Shown here piece after piece: positions 1 to 7,783 of a stretch of 64,000 nt of DNA (the stretch's first letter is position 1; every line of letters begins with the position of its first letter). A program made the translations under genes and the position numbers. Below the pieces are notes generated by a model, which saw only the letters and a list, made by a program, of their open reading frames with translations, did no database searches and had not been told where the DNA came from. The DNA is from Frigoribacterium sp. PvP032. GTDB lineage: Bacteria; Actinomycetota; Actinomycetes; Actinomycetales; Microbacteriaceae. Location: the NCBI RefSeq assembly GCF_017833035.1, contig NZ_JAFIBM010000001.1, positions 558,001 through 622,000 on the forward strand, read 5' to 3'.

Positions 1-2
1 CC

Positions 3-1184
3 TACGCCTACGGCGTGGACATCGATGACGTGCGACTGTCCACCGCCATCCGCGACCCAGAGATCAAGGCTCACCTTGACGCAGCCGAGGCCCGCCTCGA
101 CGCCGACGACACCACAGCCGCTGTCAGCGCCATCTCCGAGGCATACAAGATCGCCCGGAAGACGTGGAATCGGTTCGTCGAATCGAGCCAGATGTTCCTC
201 CGTCATCGAACAAGGCCCTACAGCGCATCACTCAGCGGCGACGACGGGGACCAGATCAAGGCGCTCCAGCAGGTGACGTTCGTCACGTCGATTGCACCCG
301 ACCCTGCAGAAGCCATCTGGTTCTTGGCCGCGCTTCGAGAGCAAACCCTGCTGACGACGGAGGAGGCACGTCGTGCTCTTGCCTTCGCCTTCACGTTCGC
401 GACGGCCGTGGAAGCAAGCCCTGCCGTTCGCCGGGAGAACAGGCGAAATGTCCGCGACCAGCAGGCGCGTCACGTCAGGGCTGACCCGGCCGCGCACACA
501 CGGCTTGGGCCTTTCTCGCTGAACCCTGACGGGTGGCGAGGGATCGCTGAAATTACCATTACCTTGATCGATGTTCCCGGCGCAGACGAATTCAACGGCT
601 GGAGTCGGCTTCTCAACGACCTCATCAACCCACGCGGAAACCCCAGCGAGCACATTTACGTCAATGACGACGGAACGATCCGCTTCTACGCTGACTCCGA
701 CACCGAGAGCACCCTCACACGGATCGAAGAGGCCGTCGCTGCCGTTGATGGCACGTTCGAGACGCGCAAGGCCGAGGAAGCCGCGGCCACACACGCGCGC
801 GAGACCGGACTCCGTCAGGCTCAAGACCGGCTGAACGAGATGATGGACGCCCTGCCCGAATGGATACGCCTTTACGCAATCGAGGGGGGGCACTCCGATG
901 CGGGCCCGGAAGTCGTGCTGAACCTCACTCCCCCGCTCCGGGGCAATCTGCCATACAGGGAGCTCGCTGACGCTATTAGCGGCAGTGGAGACGTCGGCCT
1001 GTCCAACACCTCACACGGCCTCACCATCCAAACCGACCTCGACGACATCCCTGAACTGCTCACCTCGCTAGTCCCAGCCCTAGAAGCCCTCTTGGCCGAA
1101 GCGCAAGCCAAGGAAGCAGACGACGCCGCGGCGGTAGACGCCCTCGAGCAGAAGCTCCTCAAGCACGGGCTGCGTCCGCACTGA
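3..1184 (+). CDS. Hypothetical protein, 5' end cut by the window edge
   Basis: The reading frame enters from the left edge and stops at TGA 1182-1184. The first in-frame start visible is GTG at 15, but the frame is open upstream of it (Tyr-Ala-Tyr-Gly), so the protein is most likely truncated by the window. About 390 residues are visible. They are rich in Ala, Glu and Asp, with probable helical stretches near residues 10-60 and 235-290. There is no signal peptide, membrane segment or motif that I recognise, so no function is assigned. Codon choice looks less GC3-biased than in genes further right. A perfect hairpin follows 22 bp after the stop, so it looks like the last gene of its unit. Confidence 0.7.
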   Translation, partial: YAYGVDIDDVRLSTAIRDPEIKAHLDAAEARLDADDTTAAVSAISEAYKIARKTWNRFVESSQMFLRHRTRPYSASLSGDDGDQIKALQQVTFVTSIAPDPAEAIWFLAALREQTLLTTEEARRALAFAFTFATAVEASPAVRRENRRNVRDQQARHVRADPAAHTRLGPFSLNPDGWRGIAEITITLIDVPGADEFNGWSRLLNDLINPRGNPSEHIYVNDDGTIRFYADSDTESTLTRIEEAVAAVDGTFETRKAEEAAATHARETGLRQAQDRLNEMMDALPEWIRLYAIEGGHSDAGPEVVLNLTPPLRGNLPYRELADAISGSGDVGLSNTSHGLTIQTDLDDIPELLTSLVPALEALLAEAQAKEADDAAAVDALEQKLLKHGLRPH

Positions 1185-1205
1185 CCCACCAGCAGAAATA
1201 GCAGC

Positions 1206-1232
1206 GGCGCCTTCCCTGGTGGGGAAGGCGCC
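1206..1232 (+). terminator. Hairpin terminator after the first gene
   Basis: Perfect 11-bp inverted repeat: GGCGCCTTCCC at 1206-1216 and GGGAAGGCGCC at 1222-1232, with a 5-nt loop. No U-tract follows, as is common for high-GC actinobacterial terminators. It lies between the end of the rightward gene (1184) and the end of the leftward remnant (1250), so it could serve both strands. Confidence 0.65.
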
Positions 1233-1249
1233 ATCACTGCAGGCGACTA

Positions 1250-1556
1250 CTAAGCAGACGTGATCCAGGTGGACCACTGTGCGGGCGGAGTCTGCAGCGC
1301 CTGCTCCCGGTACGTGCAGAACCCCTCGGCCTTGCGGAGCCGATCGGTGGCTAGGGCAAAGCTCATGCCACCGCAGCGGCCCCATGCCGTTGTCGCGCTC
1401 GTCGAAGCACACCAGCCAGGCCGTGTGCAGGGCGGAGTACTCCTCCACCAACGCACCGTGCGATGCCCAGCAACACTCCGAGGGTTTGCTCCTAACGACA
1501 GTGAGGGTGGTCGCGCTCTGGAGCCACTCTCCGTCGCTCGAGAGCGGCACTCGCAC
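1250..1556 (-). pseudogene. Small frameshifted gene remnant
   Basis: On the minus strand, two neighbouring frames together read like one short protein. The upstream frame, from a GTG near 1550-1556, carries a natural-looking segment including ECCWASHGALVEEYSALHTA and then FDERDNGMGPLRWHE. About 1370-1380 a one-base shift leads into the frame ending FCTYREQALQTPPAQWSTW and a TAG at 1250-1252. Neither frame alone gives a convincing protein, because each degenerates to Arg/Pro/Ser-rich shadow sequence past the junction. I infer a roughly 100-residue gene broken by a single-base indel. The family is unknown to me, and a sequencing error or chance cannot be excluded. Confidence 0.35.
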
Positions 1557-1679
1557 ACGAATCCGCCCCCACCCGAGTTGACTCGTACTGCCCCCATCTC
1601 GCCGCCCAGGGGGTGAACCGCGAACCCCGGGGCGGCCCGCCGCAGACGTCGGGCCTGCACCCCACGGAAGGAACCACCC

Positions 1680-3581
1680 ATGAGCATGGAAGGCGCGGCC
1701 TGGAGCTCGCTCTACAAGATTTCGTCCGCGAGGGACGGCAAGCACGGCATCTCCCGCGAGTCCGTCAAGCGGATCATGACATTCGCCGTGCCCTACCGGG
1801 CGAAGCTCGTCATCTTCATCGCGCTCTCCGTCGTGGGGGCGTTCCTCGCCGTCGCGACACCGGTGCTGGCGGGCCGCGTGGTCGACGTCATCGTCGCGAA
1901 GGGCGAGGTCTCGATGATCGTCCGGCTCGCCGTCCTCATCGCCGCTGTGGCGGTGGCCGACGCCGTCGTGTCGCTCATCACCCGCTGGTTCTCGGCCCGG
2001 ATCGGCGAGGGCGTCATCCTCGACCTCCGCACCGCCGTCTTCAACCACGTCCAGAAGATGCCGATCGCGTTCTTCACCCGCACCCGCACCGGCGCCCTCG
2101 TCAGCCGCCTCAACAACGACGTCATCGGCGCCCAGCAGGCCTTCAGCGGCACCCTCTCCGGCGTCGTCACCAACGTCGTCGCACTGATCCTCACCCTCAT
2201 CGTCATGCTCAGCACCTCCTGGCTGGTGACGGTGCTCGCCGTCATCATGCTGCCGATCTTCCTGATCCCCGCACGCCGAATGGGCAGCCGCCTCGCCGCC
2301 CTGCGCCGCGAGGCCGCCGACCACAACTCCGCGATGAGCACCCAGATGACCGAGCGCTTCTCGGCCCCGGGCGCCACCCTCGTCAAGCTCTTCGGCCGCC
2401 CCGACGAGGAGGCGGAGGAGTTCCGCGTGCGCGCCGCCCGCGTCCGAGACATCGGGGTCCGCAGCGCGCTGCTGCAGTTCGTCTTCGTCACCGCGCTCAC
2501 GCTCGTCTCCGCCCTGGCCCTCGCCCTCGTCTACGGCCTCGGCGGCTTCCTGGCCCTCGCCGGCCAGCTCGACACCGGCGAGGTCGTCACCCTGGCGCTC
2601 CTCCTCACCCGCCTCTACGTGCCGTTGACCGGCCTCGCGAGCGCCCGCGTCGAGATCATGAGCGCCGTCGTCAGCTTCGAGCGCGTCTTCGAGGTGCTCG
2701 ACCTCGAGCCGCTGATCCAGGAGAAGCCGACCGCCACCTCCGTCCCCGAGGGCCCGGTGAGCGTCGAGTTCGACGACGTCCGGTTCGCGTACCCGTCCGC
2801 GGACAAGGTGTCGCTCGCCTCCTTGGAGGAGGTCTCGACCCTCGACACCCGCGGCGGCGAGGAGGTGCTGCACGGCGTCTCGTTCCGCATCGAGCCGGGA
2901 CAGACGGTCGCGCTCGTGGGCACGTCGGGTGCGGGCAAGTCCACGATCGCCCAGCTGCTCTCGCGCCTGTACGACGTCGACAGCGGTGCCGTGCGCCTCG
3001 CCGGCGCGGACGTGCGCGACGTGACCTTCGCCTCCATGCGCCACACCCTGGGCATGGTCACGCAGGACGGCCACCTGTTCCACGAGACCATCCTCAGCAA
3101 CCTGCGCCTCGCGCGGCCGGAGGCGACCGAGGACGAGGTGTGGGACGCCGTCCGTCGTGCACGGCTCGAGCCGCTGCTCCGCTCGCTGCCGGACCAGCTC
3201 GACACGATGGTGGGGGAGCGGGGCTACCGGCTCTCGGGAGGCGAGCGTCAGCGGATGACGATCGCGCGCCTCCTGCTGGCCCAGCCTCGCGTCGTCATCC
3301 TCGACGAGGCGACCGCGGCGCTCGACTCGACCTCGGAGGCCGCCGTGCAGGCGGCGCTGAGCGAGGCGCTCGAGGGGCGGACGGCGATGGTGATCGCCCA
3401 CCGCCTCTCCACGATCCGCAGCGCCGACCTGATCCTCGTGGTCGAGGACGGCTCCATCGTCGAGCGCGGCACGCACGACGAGCTGCTCGCCGCGGCCGGC
3501 CGCTACGAGGAGCTGCACCGCACCCAGTTCGCCGTGCAGAAGGACGTCGCGCCCGACGAGGAGGCGGCGGTCCGGCCGTAG
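1680..3581 (+). CDS. ABC transporter, fused permease and ATPase (type I exporter)
   Basis: 633-residue half-transporter expected to dimerise in the membrane and export an unknown substrate using ATP. Residues 1-330 hold the six-helix transmembrane domain. The nucleotide-binding domain has Walker A GTSGAGKST at about 414, the signature LSGGERQR at about 518, Walker B VVILDEA at about 538 and an H-loop in MVIAHRLSTI. The linker before Walker A (about 360-400) is longer than usual for the family and acidic. The ATG at 1680 is preceded by GGAAGGA at ideal spacing. The gene appears monocistronic, and without a partner subunit a homodimer is most likely. The substrate cannot be read from sequence; multidrug or lipid-type export is a family-level guess. 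Confidence 0.93.
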   Translation: MSMEGAAWSSLYKISSARDGKHGISRESVKRIMTFAVPYRAKLVIFIALSVVGAFLAVATPVLAGRVVDVIVAKGEVSMIVRLAVLIAAVAVADAVVSLITRWFSARIGEGVILDLRTAVFNHVQKMPIAFFTRTRTGALVSRLNNDVIGAQQAFSGTLSGVVTNVVALILTLIVMLSTSWLVTVLAVIMLPIFLIPARRMGSRLAALRREAADHNSAMSTQMTERFSAPGATLVKLFGRPDEEAEEFRVRAARVRDIGVRSALLQFVFVTALTLVSALALALVYGLGGFLALAGQLDTGEVVTLALLLTRLYVPLTGLASARVEIMSAVVSFERVFEVLDLEPLIQEKPTATSVPEGPVSVEFDDVRFAYPSADKVSLASLEEVSTLDTRGGEEVLHGVSFRIEPGQTVALVGTSGAGKSTIAQLLSRLYDVDSGAVRLAGADVRDVTFASMRHTLGMVTQDGHLFHETILSNLRLARPEATEDEVWDAVRRARLEPLLRSLPDQLDTMVGERGYRLSGGERQRMTIARLLLAQPRVVILDEATAALDSTSEAAVQAALSEALEGRTAMVIAHRLSTIRSADLILVVEDGSIVERGTHDELLAAAGRYEELHRTQFAVQKDVAPDEEAAVRP

Positions 3582-3603
3582 GACCGGCGCGGCGAGTGGT
3601 TCG

Positions 3604-3939
3604 ATGACCCTCATGACGGACCCGCCGAACATCGCACGAGTCACGGTCCAGGGCGCCGAGGTCTCCCGTGACCACGACCTCGGCGCCGAGCCGGTGTTCG
3701 AGTTCGAGACCGATCGGGGCAACTCGTACCGTGTCACGGCCGAGGAGGCGGGACGGCAGCAGACGTGGACCGTCACCCGCCTGCTGCCCTCAGGGGAAGA
3801 ACCTGCGGGAACCGTCCGGCATGAGAAGCCGTGGTTGATCTTCGGCTCGAGCGCCCACCACTACTACGCGCCGGGAGCCCGCACCTCGTCGGGCTTCCAG
3901 AACGACCTCTGGAACGCCGTGCAGTCACTCGCCGAGTGA
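3604..3939 (+). CDS. Hypothetical protein, 111 aa
   Basis: Short soluble protein with strong GC3-biased codon use and no signal peptide or membrane segment. The middle has alternating beta-strand-like stretches (FEFETDRGNSYRVTAEEAG, TWTVTRLLPSGEEPAGTVR), and the C-terminus contains an aromatic/His patch (HHYYAPG). That suggests a small beta-rich fold, but I do not recognise the family. It starts 22 bp after the ABC exporter stop and may be cotranscribed with it. A second ATG at 3613 is an equally possible start, since neither has a clear ribosome-binding site. Its stop faces the DUF4287 gene. Confidence 0.65.
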   Translation: MTLMTDPPNIARVTVQGAEVSRDHDLGAEPVFEFETDRGNSYRVTAEEAGRQQTWTVTRLLPSGEEPAGTVRHEKPWLIFGSSAHHYYAPGARTSSGFQNDLWNAVQSLAE

Positions 3940-3978
3940 GGACGACCCTCGCCCGGAGGCAACGGGCCATGCTGGAGC

Positions 3979-4227
3979 TCAGGCGTGCGCGGCCTTGACG
4001 TAGGCGACGATGGCGTTCGCGTGGCCGTGGCCCATGCCGCGCTCGGACTTCAGCCAGGTGACGACCTGCATGTGCGGCTCGTGCTCGAGCCGCTCGTTCA
4101 CGAGGTCGAGCCACTCCTGAATCGGGCGCCCGTAAGTCTTCTCGATGCTCGGGAAGTACGACGCGGGGCCCTTCGGCTTCGACCCGTCGGCGGGCGGCTC
4201 GGGGGCGAGGACACGGTCTCCGGTCAT
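3979..4227 (-). CDS. DUF4287 domain protein
   Basis: 82-residue protein carrying the hallmarks of the DUF4287 family: the SYFPSIEKTYGRPIQEWLDL segment at about residues 23-42 and the C-terminal GMGHGHANAIVAYVKA motif at about 64-79. The family is small, widespread in actinobacteria and functionally uncharacterised; proteins of this type are often found near DUF5655/cytoplasmic stress genes. No membrane or signal segment. The ATG is preceded by TACCCT with a 7-nt gap and no Shine-Dalgarno sequence, suggesting a leaderless mRNA. It is convergent with the 111-aa hypothetical gene. Confidence 0.85.
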   Translation of the reverse strand: MTGDRVLAPEPPADGSKPKGPASYFPSIEKTYGRPIQEWLDLVNERLEHEPHMQVVTWLKSERGMGHGHANAIVAYVKAAHA

Positions 4228-4234
4228 GGCTCAG

Positions 4235-4240
4235 AGGGTA
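4235..4240 (-). promoter_or_regulatory. Leaderless-type -10 element of the DUF4287 gene
   Basis: TACCCT (minus strand) ends 7 nt before the ATG, with no purine-rich ribosome-binding site between. This spacing places the transcription start at or next to the A of ATG. Confidence 0.5.
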
Positions 4241-4280
4241 GCGCCCGGACCCGCCGGCGCCCAGGGGCGCGCAGCCTGCC

Positions 4281-4350
4281 GTGTCGCATCACGTTCCGAG
4301 CATCACGCCTCACTCGGGCGCGACGTGATGCTCGGAACACGATGCGACAC
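4281..4350. repeat. Palindromic intergenic repeat, copy 1
   Basis: A 27-nt arm at 4281-4307 (beginning GTGTCGCATCACGTTCCGAG) pairs with 4324-4350 at 25 of 27 positions, leaving a 16-nt loop. A clearly related element sits at 48104-48169. The palindrome could form a long cruciform or RNA hairpin and resembles REP-type dispersed elements. The rest of the 4228-4532 gap holds an AT-rich patch with AAGTAAATAAAGTAAATA at about 4390-4407, a short direct repeat, and nothing that looks coding. Confidence 0.75.
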
Positions 4351-4532
4351 CTCGAGGAGCACGGTCGGCCGCGGCCATCGTCGTCCAGAAAAGTAAATAA
4401 AGTAAATACGGTTTGGGCATGGGATCGACCATCCAGACTCATGCGGACTTCGACTGGGGCGACTGACGCGGTCGACCTGTCGGCGGCACCGGTGACCTCG
4501 GCGGCACCTCCGGTATCGGGCTCGGGCACGAG

Positions 4533-4955
4533 TCACCGATGCCGGCTCACGCCCTTGAGCACGCGGTCGACCTGGTTCTTGGCTCCGTGCACGGCGACGC
4601 CGACGAGGTCGAGGTCGTCGCCGGCTGCTGCGGCGACGACCTCGCGGTTCGCCGCGTCGTGACCGGTGCTGAACATCCCGGCGTCGAAGACGGCGGTGAG
4701 CAGCTCACGGGCGACCGCACGGGAGCGGACGCTCCTCAGCACCTCGCGGTCGCCCTCGAGCACCACGATCGGCTGGCCCAGCAGAGGCGCGTACGAGGTC
4801 CCGTCAGCGTCGACGTAGGCGGCGCCGGCCAGTTCGGGATCGGAGGCGACGCCGCTGGCGAGGAACGCCGCGACGTTCGCCACCTGCCAGGGCTCGAGGT
4901 CGTCGCGCAGCACCAGCGCGACGCGGGTCGGGAAGCGGACGGGCTCATCGGTCAT
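4533..4955 (-). CDS. DUF2000 family protein
   Basis: 140 residues from the ATG at 4955. The N-terminal pattern RVALVLRDDLEPWQVANVAA, the following FLASG, and the mid-protein SYAPLLGQPIVVLEG strand are typical of the DUF2000 family, small cytoplasmic alpha/beta proteins of unknown function related to peptidyl-tRNA hydrolase 2-like folds. No signal peptide or membrane segment. It is divergent from the AraC regulator at 5005 with only about 50 bp between starts, so the two are likely linked in regulation. The frame is open further upstream, but codon quality collapses there and the ATG at 4955 matches the family N-terminus. Confidence 0.82.
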   Translation of the reverse strand: MTDEPVRFPTRVALVLRDDLEPWQVANVAAFLASGVASDPELAGAAYVDADGTSYAPLLGQPIVVLEGDREVLRSVRSRAVARELLTAVFDAGMFSTGHDAANREVVAAAAGDDLDLVGVAVHGAKNQVDRVLKGVSRHR

Positions 4956-4992
4956 CTCCCGATCATCGGGTGACGCGGGGCCGCGCGTCTTG

Positions 4993-4998
4993 TACGTT
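4993..4998 (+). promoter_or_regulatory. Leaderless-type -10 element of the AraC regulator
   Basis: TACGTT ends 6 nt before the ATG at 5005, with no Shine-Dalgarno sequence in between. It lies in the 50-bp divergent promoter shared with the DUF2000 gene. Confidence 0.5.
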
Positions 4999-5004
4999 CC
5001 TCGC

Positions 5005-5859
5005 ATGACGGACGCGACCTCGCTGCGTGCCTGGCACCCCGCGGTGCCAGGGGTACGCGAGGTGCTGCACGCCCGCATGACCAACCACGCCTACCCGGCG
5101 CACGCCCACGCCGACTGGGCCCTCATGCTCGTCGACGAGGGAGCGGTCGTCTACGACCTCGGCGGCCGACGCCGGATCGCCGACGCGACCTCGGCGACCC
5201 TGCTGCCGCCGGGCGTCGCCCACGACGGTCGGGCCGCCCCGGGCGCGACGGGCTTCCGCAAGCGCGTCGCCTACCTCGACGCGTCCTGGGCGTCCGAGTC
5301 GCTGGCCGGTGCCGCGGTCGACCGGCCGGCACGCGCCGACCTCCTTGCCGCGACCCGCCGGGCTCACCGCGCACTGGCCACGCCGGGGGAGGAGCTCGCC
5401 GCCGAGGCGGCGCTCGTCGCACTGGCCGAGGAGGTGCGGGCTGGGTCGGACGGGCCTGCTCCCGTGCGCGACGCCTCCTTGGCTCGTCGGCTGCGAGACC
5501 TGCTCGAGAGCGACGTCGCCGGAGGCATGACGCTCGCCGAGGCAGGCCGGGTGCTCGGCGCGCACCCCGCCCACCTGTCGCGGTCGTTCTCGGCGACGTA
5601 CGGCCTGCCGCCGCACCGCTACCTCACGAGCCGTCGCGTCGACCTCGCCCGGGGGCTGCTCGTCGGCGGGGCCCGCCCGGCCGACGTCGCGACCGCCGTC
5701 GGCTTCCACGACCAGGCGCACCTGACGCGGCACTTCCGGCGGGTGCTCGGGACGACGCCGGGCCGGTTCGCCTCGTCGTCCGATGAGCGGCGCCTCAGCC
5801 CAGGCGGGGGCTCTGCTCGCGCTGCCGGCCTGCCCGCTGCCGGCCTGCCCGCTGCTTGA
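5005..5859 (+). CDS. AraC family transcriptional regulator
   Basis: 284 residues from the ATG at 5005. The N-terminal cupin-like arm domain contains AHAHADWALMLVDEG and a PPGVAHDGR strand typical of AraC_binding sensors (residues 20-110). The C-terminal double helix-turn-helix follows: LAEAGRVLGAHPAHLSRSF, then ADVATAVGFHDQAHLTRHFR and the family hallmark GTTPGRF. The ligand is unknown. It probably controls the divergent DUF2000 gene. The last residues are a duplicated Gly-Leu-Pro-Ala-Ala, made by a 15-bp tandem repeat that overlaps the end of the opposite-strand membrane protein gene by 65 bp. Confidence 0.9.
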   Translation: MTDATSLRAWHPAVPGVREVLHARMTNHAYPAHAHADWALMLVDEGAVVYDLGGRRRIADATSATLLPPGVAHDGRAAPGATGFRKRVAYLDASWASESLAGAAVDRPARADLLAATRRAHRALATPGEELAAEAALVALAEEVRAGSDGPAPVRDASLARRLRDLLESDVAGGMTLAEAGRVLGAHPAHLSRSFSATYGLPPHRYLTSRRVDLARGLLVGGARPADVATAVGFHDQAHLTRHFRRVLGTTPGRFASSSDERRLSPGGGSARAAGLPAAGLPAA

Positions 5860-6238
5860 CGGCCGACAGGACGTACGCAGCGGCGAGGGCTGCGTAGACC
5901 ACGGCGGAGAGGACCGTGTCGGAGGCGCCGCCGTCGCCTGCGGACAGGGCCAGGACGGTGGTCAGCCCCTGGATCGTGAAGAACACGGCCATGACGACGC
6001 TGGAGGTCACCCCGCCGGTGAGGCGCCACGCCGGACGAGGATGCGCGGTCGGCTCGCCGTCCGCCCGGAAGGTCCGCCCGCAGAAGACGACCGTGGCGAC
6101 GGTCAGGGCCAGGAGCATCAGGGCACCGGCCGTGGGGCCGAGCAGGAGCACGGCGAGGAACCCGAGGGCGAGGCCCAGGATGGCCGCCACCAGGACGATG
6201 CCGACCTTCGTGGTGGACGCGGTGATGCGGAGTGCCAT
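5795..6238 (-). CDS. Small integral membrane protein
   Basis: 147 residues from ATG 6238, which has GGGAG just upstream; a GTG at 6271 is an alternative start. Four hydrophobic segments are visible: VGIVLVAAILGLALGFLAVL, ALMLLALTVATVVF, SSVVMAVFFTIQGLTTVLAL and VLSAVVYAALAAAYVLSAV. The C-terminus is a basic tail with a tandem Arg-Ala-Gly-Arg-Gln repeat. I do not recognise a family. The 3' end overlaps the 3' end of the AraC regulator on the other strand by 65 bp, so both tails are encoded by the same 15-bp tandem repeat. Confidence 0.75.
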   Translation of the reverse strand: MALRITASTTKVGIVLVAAILGLALGFLAVLLLGPTAGALMLLALTVATVVFCGRTFRADGEPTAHPRPAWRLTGGVTSSVVMAVFFTIQGLTTVLALSAGDGGASDTVLSAVVYAALAAAYVLSAVKQRAGRQRAGRQREQSPRLG

Positions 6239-6395
6239 GTCGCTCCCGTCGAGGTGGGACGTGTGGGTCACTCGACTCTAGGGGCCCCGCCGGTCCCGCC
6301 CCGCCGACCATGAGGGCACTGACGAGCGAGTGGTGCCATGGGCGCACTCCGCTGGCCGGGCTTGTCATCTGGGTGCCGCTGCGGTTATGGTCTCG

Positions 6396-6417
6396 CTACC
6401 TGCACTAGCGTAGGTAG
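6396..6417. promoter_or_regulatory. 22-bp palindromic operator of the glycoside regulon, site 1
   Basis: CTACCTGCAC plus TA plus GCGTAGGTAG, an inverted repeat 30 bp before the MFS start at 6447. It differs at only three positions from the palindrome at 14442-14463 in front of the TetR gene. Two such sites 8 kb apart, flanking one regulator's gene set, strongly suggest TetR binding. Confidence 0.75.
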
Positions 6418-6446
6418 TCCACCACTTCTTGATCGAAGGCTGTTCA

Positions 6447-7706
6447 ATGTCGAACGAACCGCAGCTCACCACCTCCTCGCTGACCACGCCCACGAGCTGG
6501 CGGCCCGTCCGGGCCGCTCTCGCTCTGGTGATCGGGTCCCTCCTCGCGCTCGGGCCGTTCATGGCCTTCAACGGCATCCTCATGCCAGCTCGCGTCCAAG
6601 CCATCGCGCCGGATGACAAGATCGCGATCGTCGGGCTCATCGCAGCCTCCGGAGTGATCGTCGCGACCGTCGCGAACGTCATCTTCGGTGCGCTGTCCGA
6701 TCTCACCCGCACACGCTTCGGTCGACGCTCGCCCTGGATCCTCGTCGGTTCGATCGGCGCCGGAGCTTCCCTCCTGTTCGTCTCGTCGGCCGAGACGATC
6801 CCGCTGATCATCCTCGGGTGGTGCTTCTTCCAGCTGTTCCTGAACGCGATGATCGCCTCCCTCATCGCGCTCCTTCCCGACCGCGTACCCGTGAAGCGGC
6901 GAGGTACCTTCTCGGCGCTGTACGGCCTCGGGCAGATCATCGGCATCTCGACGGCGCAGATCGTCGCACCGTTCTTCCTGCAGGACATCACGACGGGGAT
7001 GATCGTATTCTCGGTCGCGTTCCTCGCGGCCGGCCCCGTCGTCGCGCTCCTGGCCATCGACAACGACAATCGTGACGTCGAGCGGGAGCGCATCTCGCCT
7101 CGAATGCTTGCGCAGTCGTTCTCGCCTCCGACACGCGATGCGAAGGACTACTACCTCGTCTTCACCGGACGTGTCCTCAACATCGTCGGAACTTATGTGG
7201 TCAGCGGCTACCAACTGTTCATCGTTCAGGACTACCTGGGTGCGAGCCAAGAAGAGACCGCCACGATCCTCTCCCTGCTCGGAGTCGTGTCGCTGATCAG
7301 TGCCGTCGTCATCGGCACCGCCGCAGGGCCCATCTCGGACCTGGCCAAGCGCAGGAAGGTCTTCATCATCGGAGCCTCCGTCCTCATGGCCGGCGGAGTC
7401 CTCTTCCTCTTCTTCGTTCCGACTCCCTGGGCGATGTTCGTGTGGGCCGCATGCAACGGACTCGGCGGTGGCGTCTACAACTCGGTGGAACAGGTCGTCA
7501 GTACCGAGGTCCTGCCCGAGACCGGAACGTCCGCGAAGGACCTCGGCTTCCTCAACATCGCCGCTACAGGCGGGCAAGCCATCGCACCAGCCGCCACATC
7601 AGCTGTCATCGCGATCACCGGCACCTTCGGCCCGATCTTCCTTTTCGGCGGGGGATGCCTCCTCATCGCATCGGTCTGCTTCGGGCGGCTCAAGAAAGTG
7701 AGATGA
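6447..7706 (+). CDS. MFS transporter, GPH/SLC45-like, probable glycoside uptake
   Basis: 419 residues from the ATG at 6447, with about twelve transmembrane segments. The cytoplasmic loop after helix 2 reads FGALSDLTRTRFGRRSPWIL, the pattern of GPH/SLC45-type sugar transporters, which import glycosides with cations. Start and 5' spacing put it directly behind the 22-bp palindrome, and its stop overlaps a possible start (ATGA at 7703) of the GH3 gene, so the two form an operon. Together they would bring in an intact glycoside and hydrolyse it inside the cell. The substrate is not identifiable from sequence. Direction of transport is inferred from family and context. Confidence 0.85.
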   Translation: MSNEPQLTTSSLTTPTSWRPVRAALALVIGSLLALGPFMAFNGILMPARVQAIAPDDKIAIVGLIAASGVIVATVANVIFGALSDLTRTRFGRRSPWILVGSIGAGASLLFVSSAETIPLIILGWCFFQLFLNAMIASLIALLPDRVPVKRRGTFSALYGLGQIIGISTAQIVAPFFLQDITTGMIVFSVAFLAAGPVVALLAIDNDNRDVERERISPRMLAQSFSPPTRDAKDYYLVFTGRVLNIVGTYVVSGYQLFIVQDYLGASQEETATILSLLGVVSLISAVVIGTAAGPISDLAKRRKVFIIGASVLMAGGVLFLFFVPTPWAMFVWAACNGLGGGVYNSVEQVVSTEVLPETGTSAKDLGFLNIAATGGQAIAPAATSAVIAITGTFGPIFLFGGGCLLIASVCFGRLKKVR

Positions 7707-7783
7707 GAGACCAAGACCGACTTGGTCCTCCAGCCCAGCCCCACCGCTCCCCGTTCGACAAGCAGAAAGCAGTCAGCAACCTC

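Noticed and set aside
1080-3776. A long open frame of about 900 codons on the minus strand opposite the ABC exporter
   Set aside because: Composition is a mirror of the exporter's GC-rich third positions (Arg/Asp/His/Gly-rich with no domain), and the plus-strand gene has clear ABC motifs and a ribosome-binding site. Only its 3' fragment at 1250-1556 looks natural.
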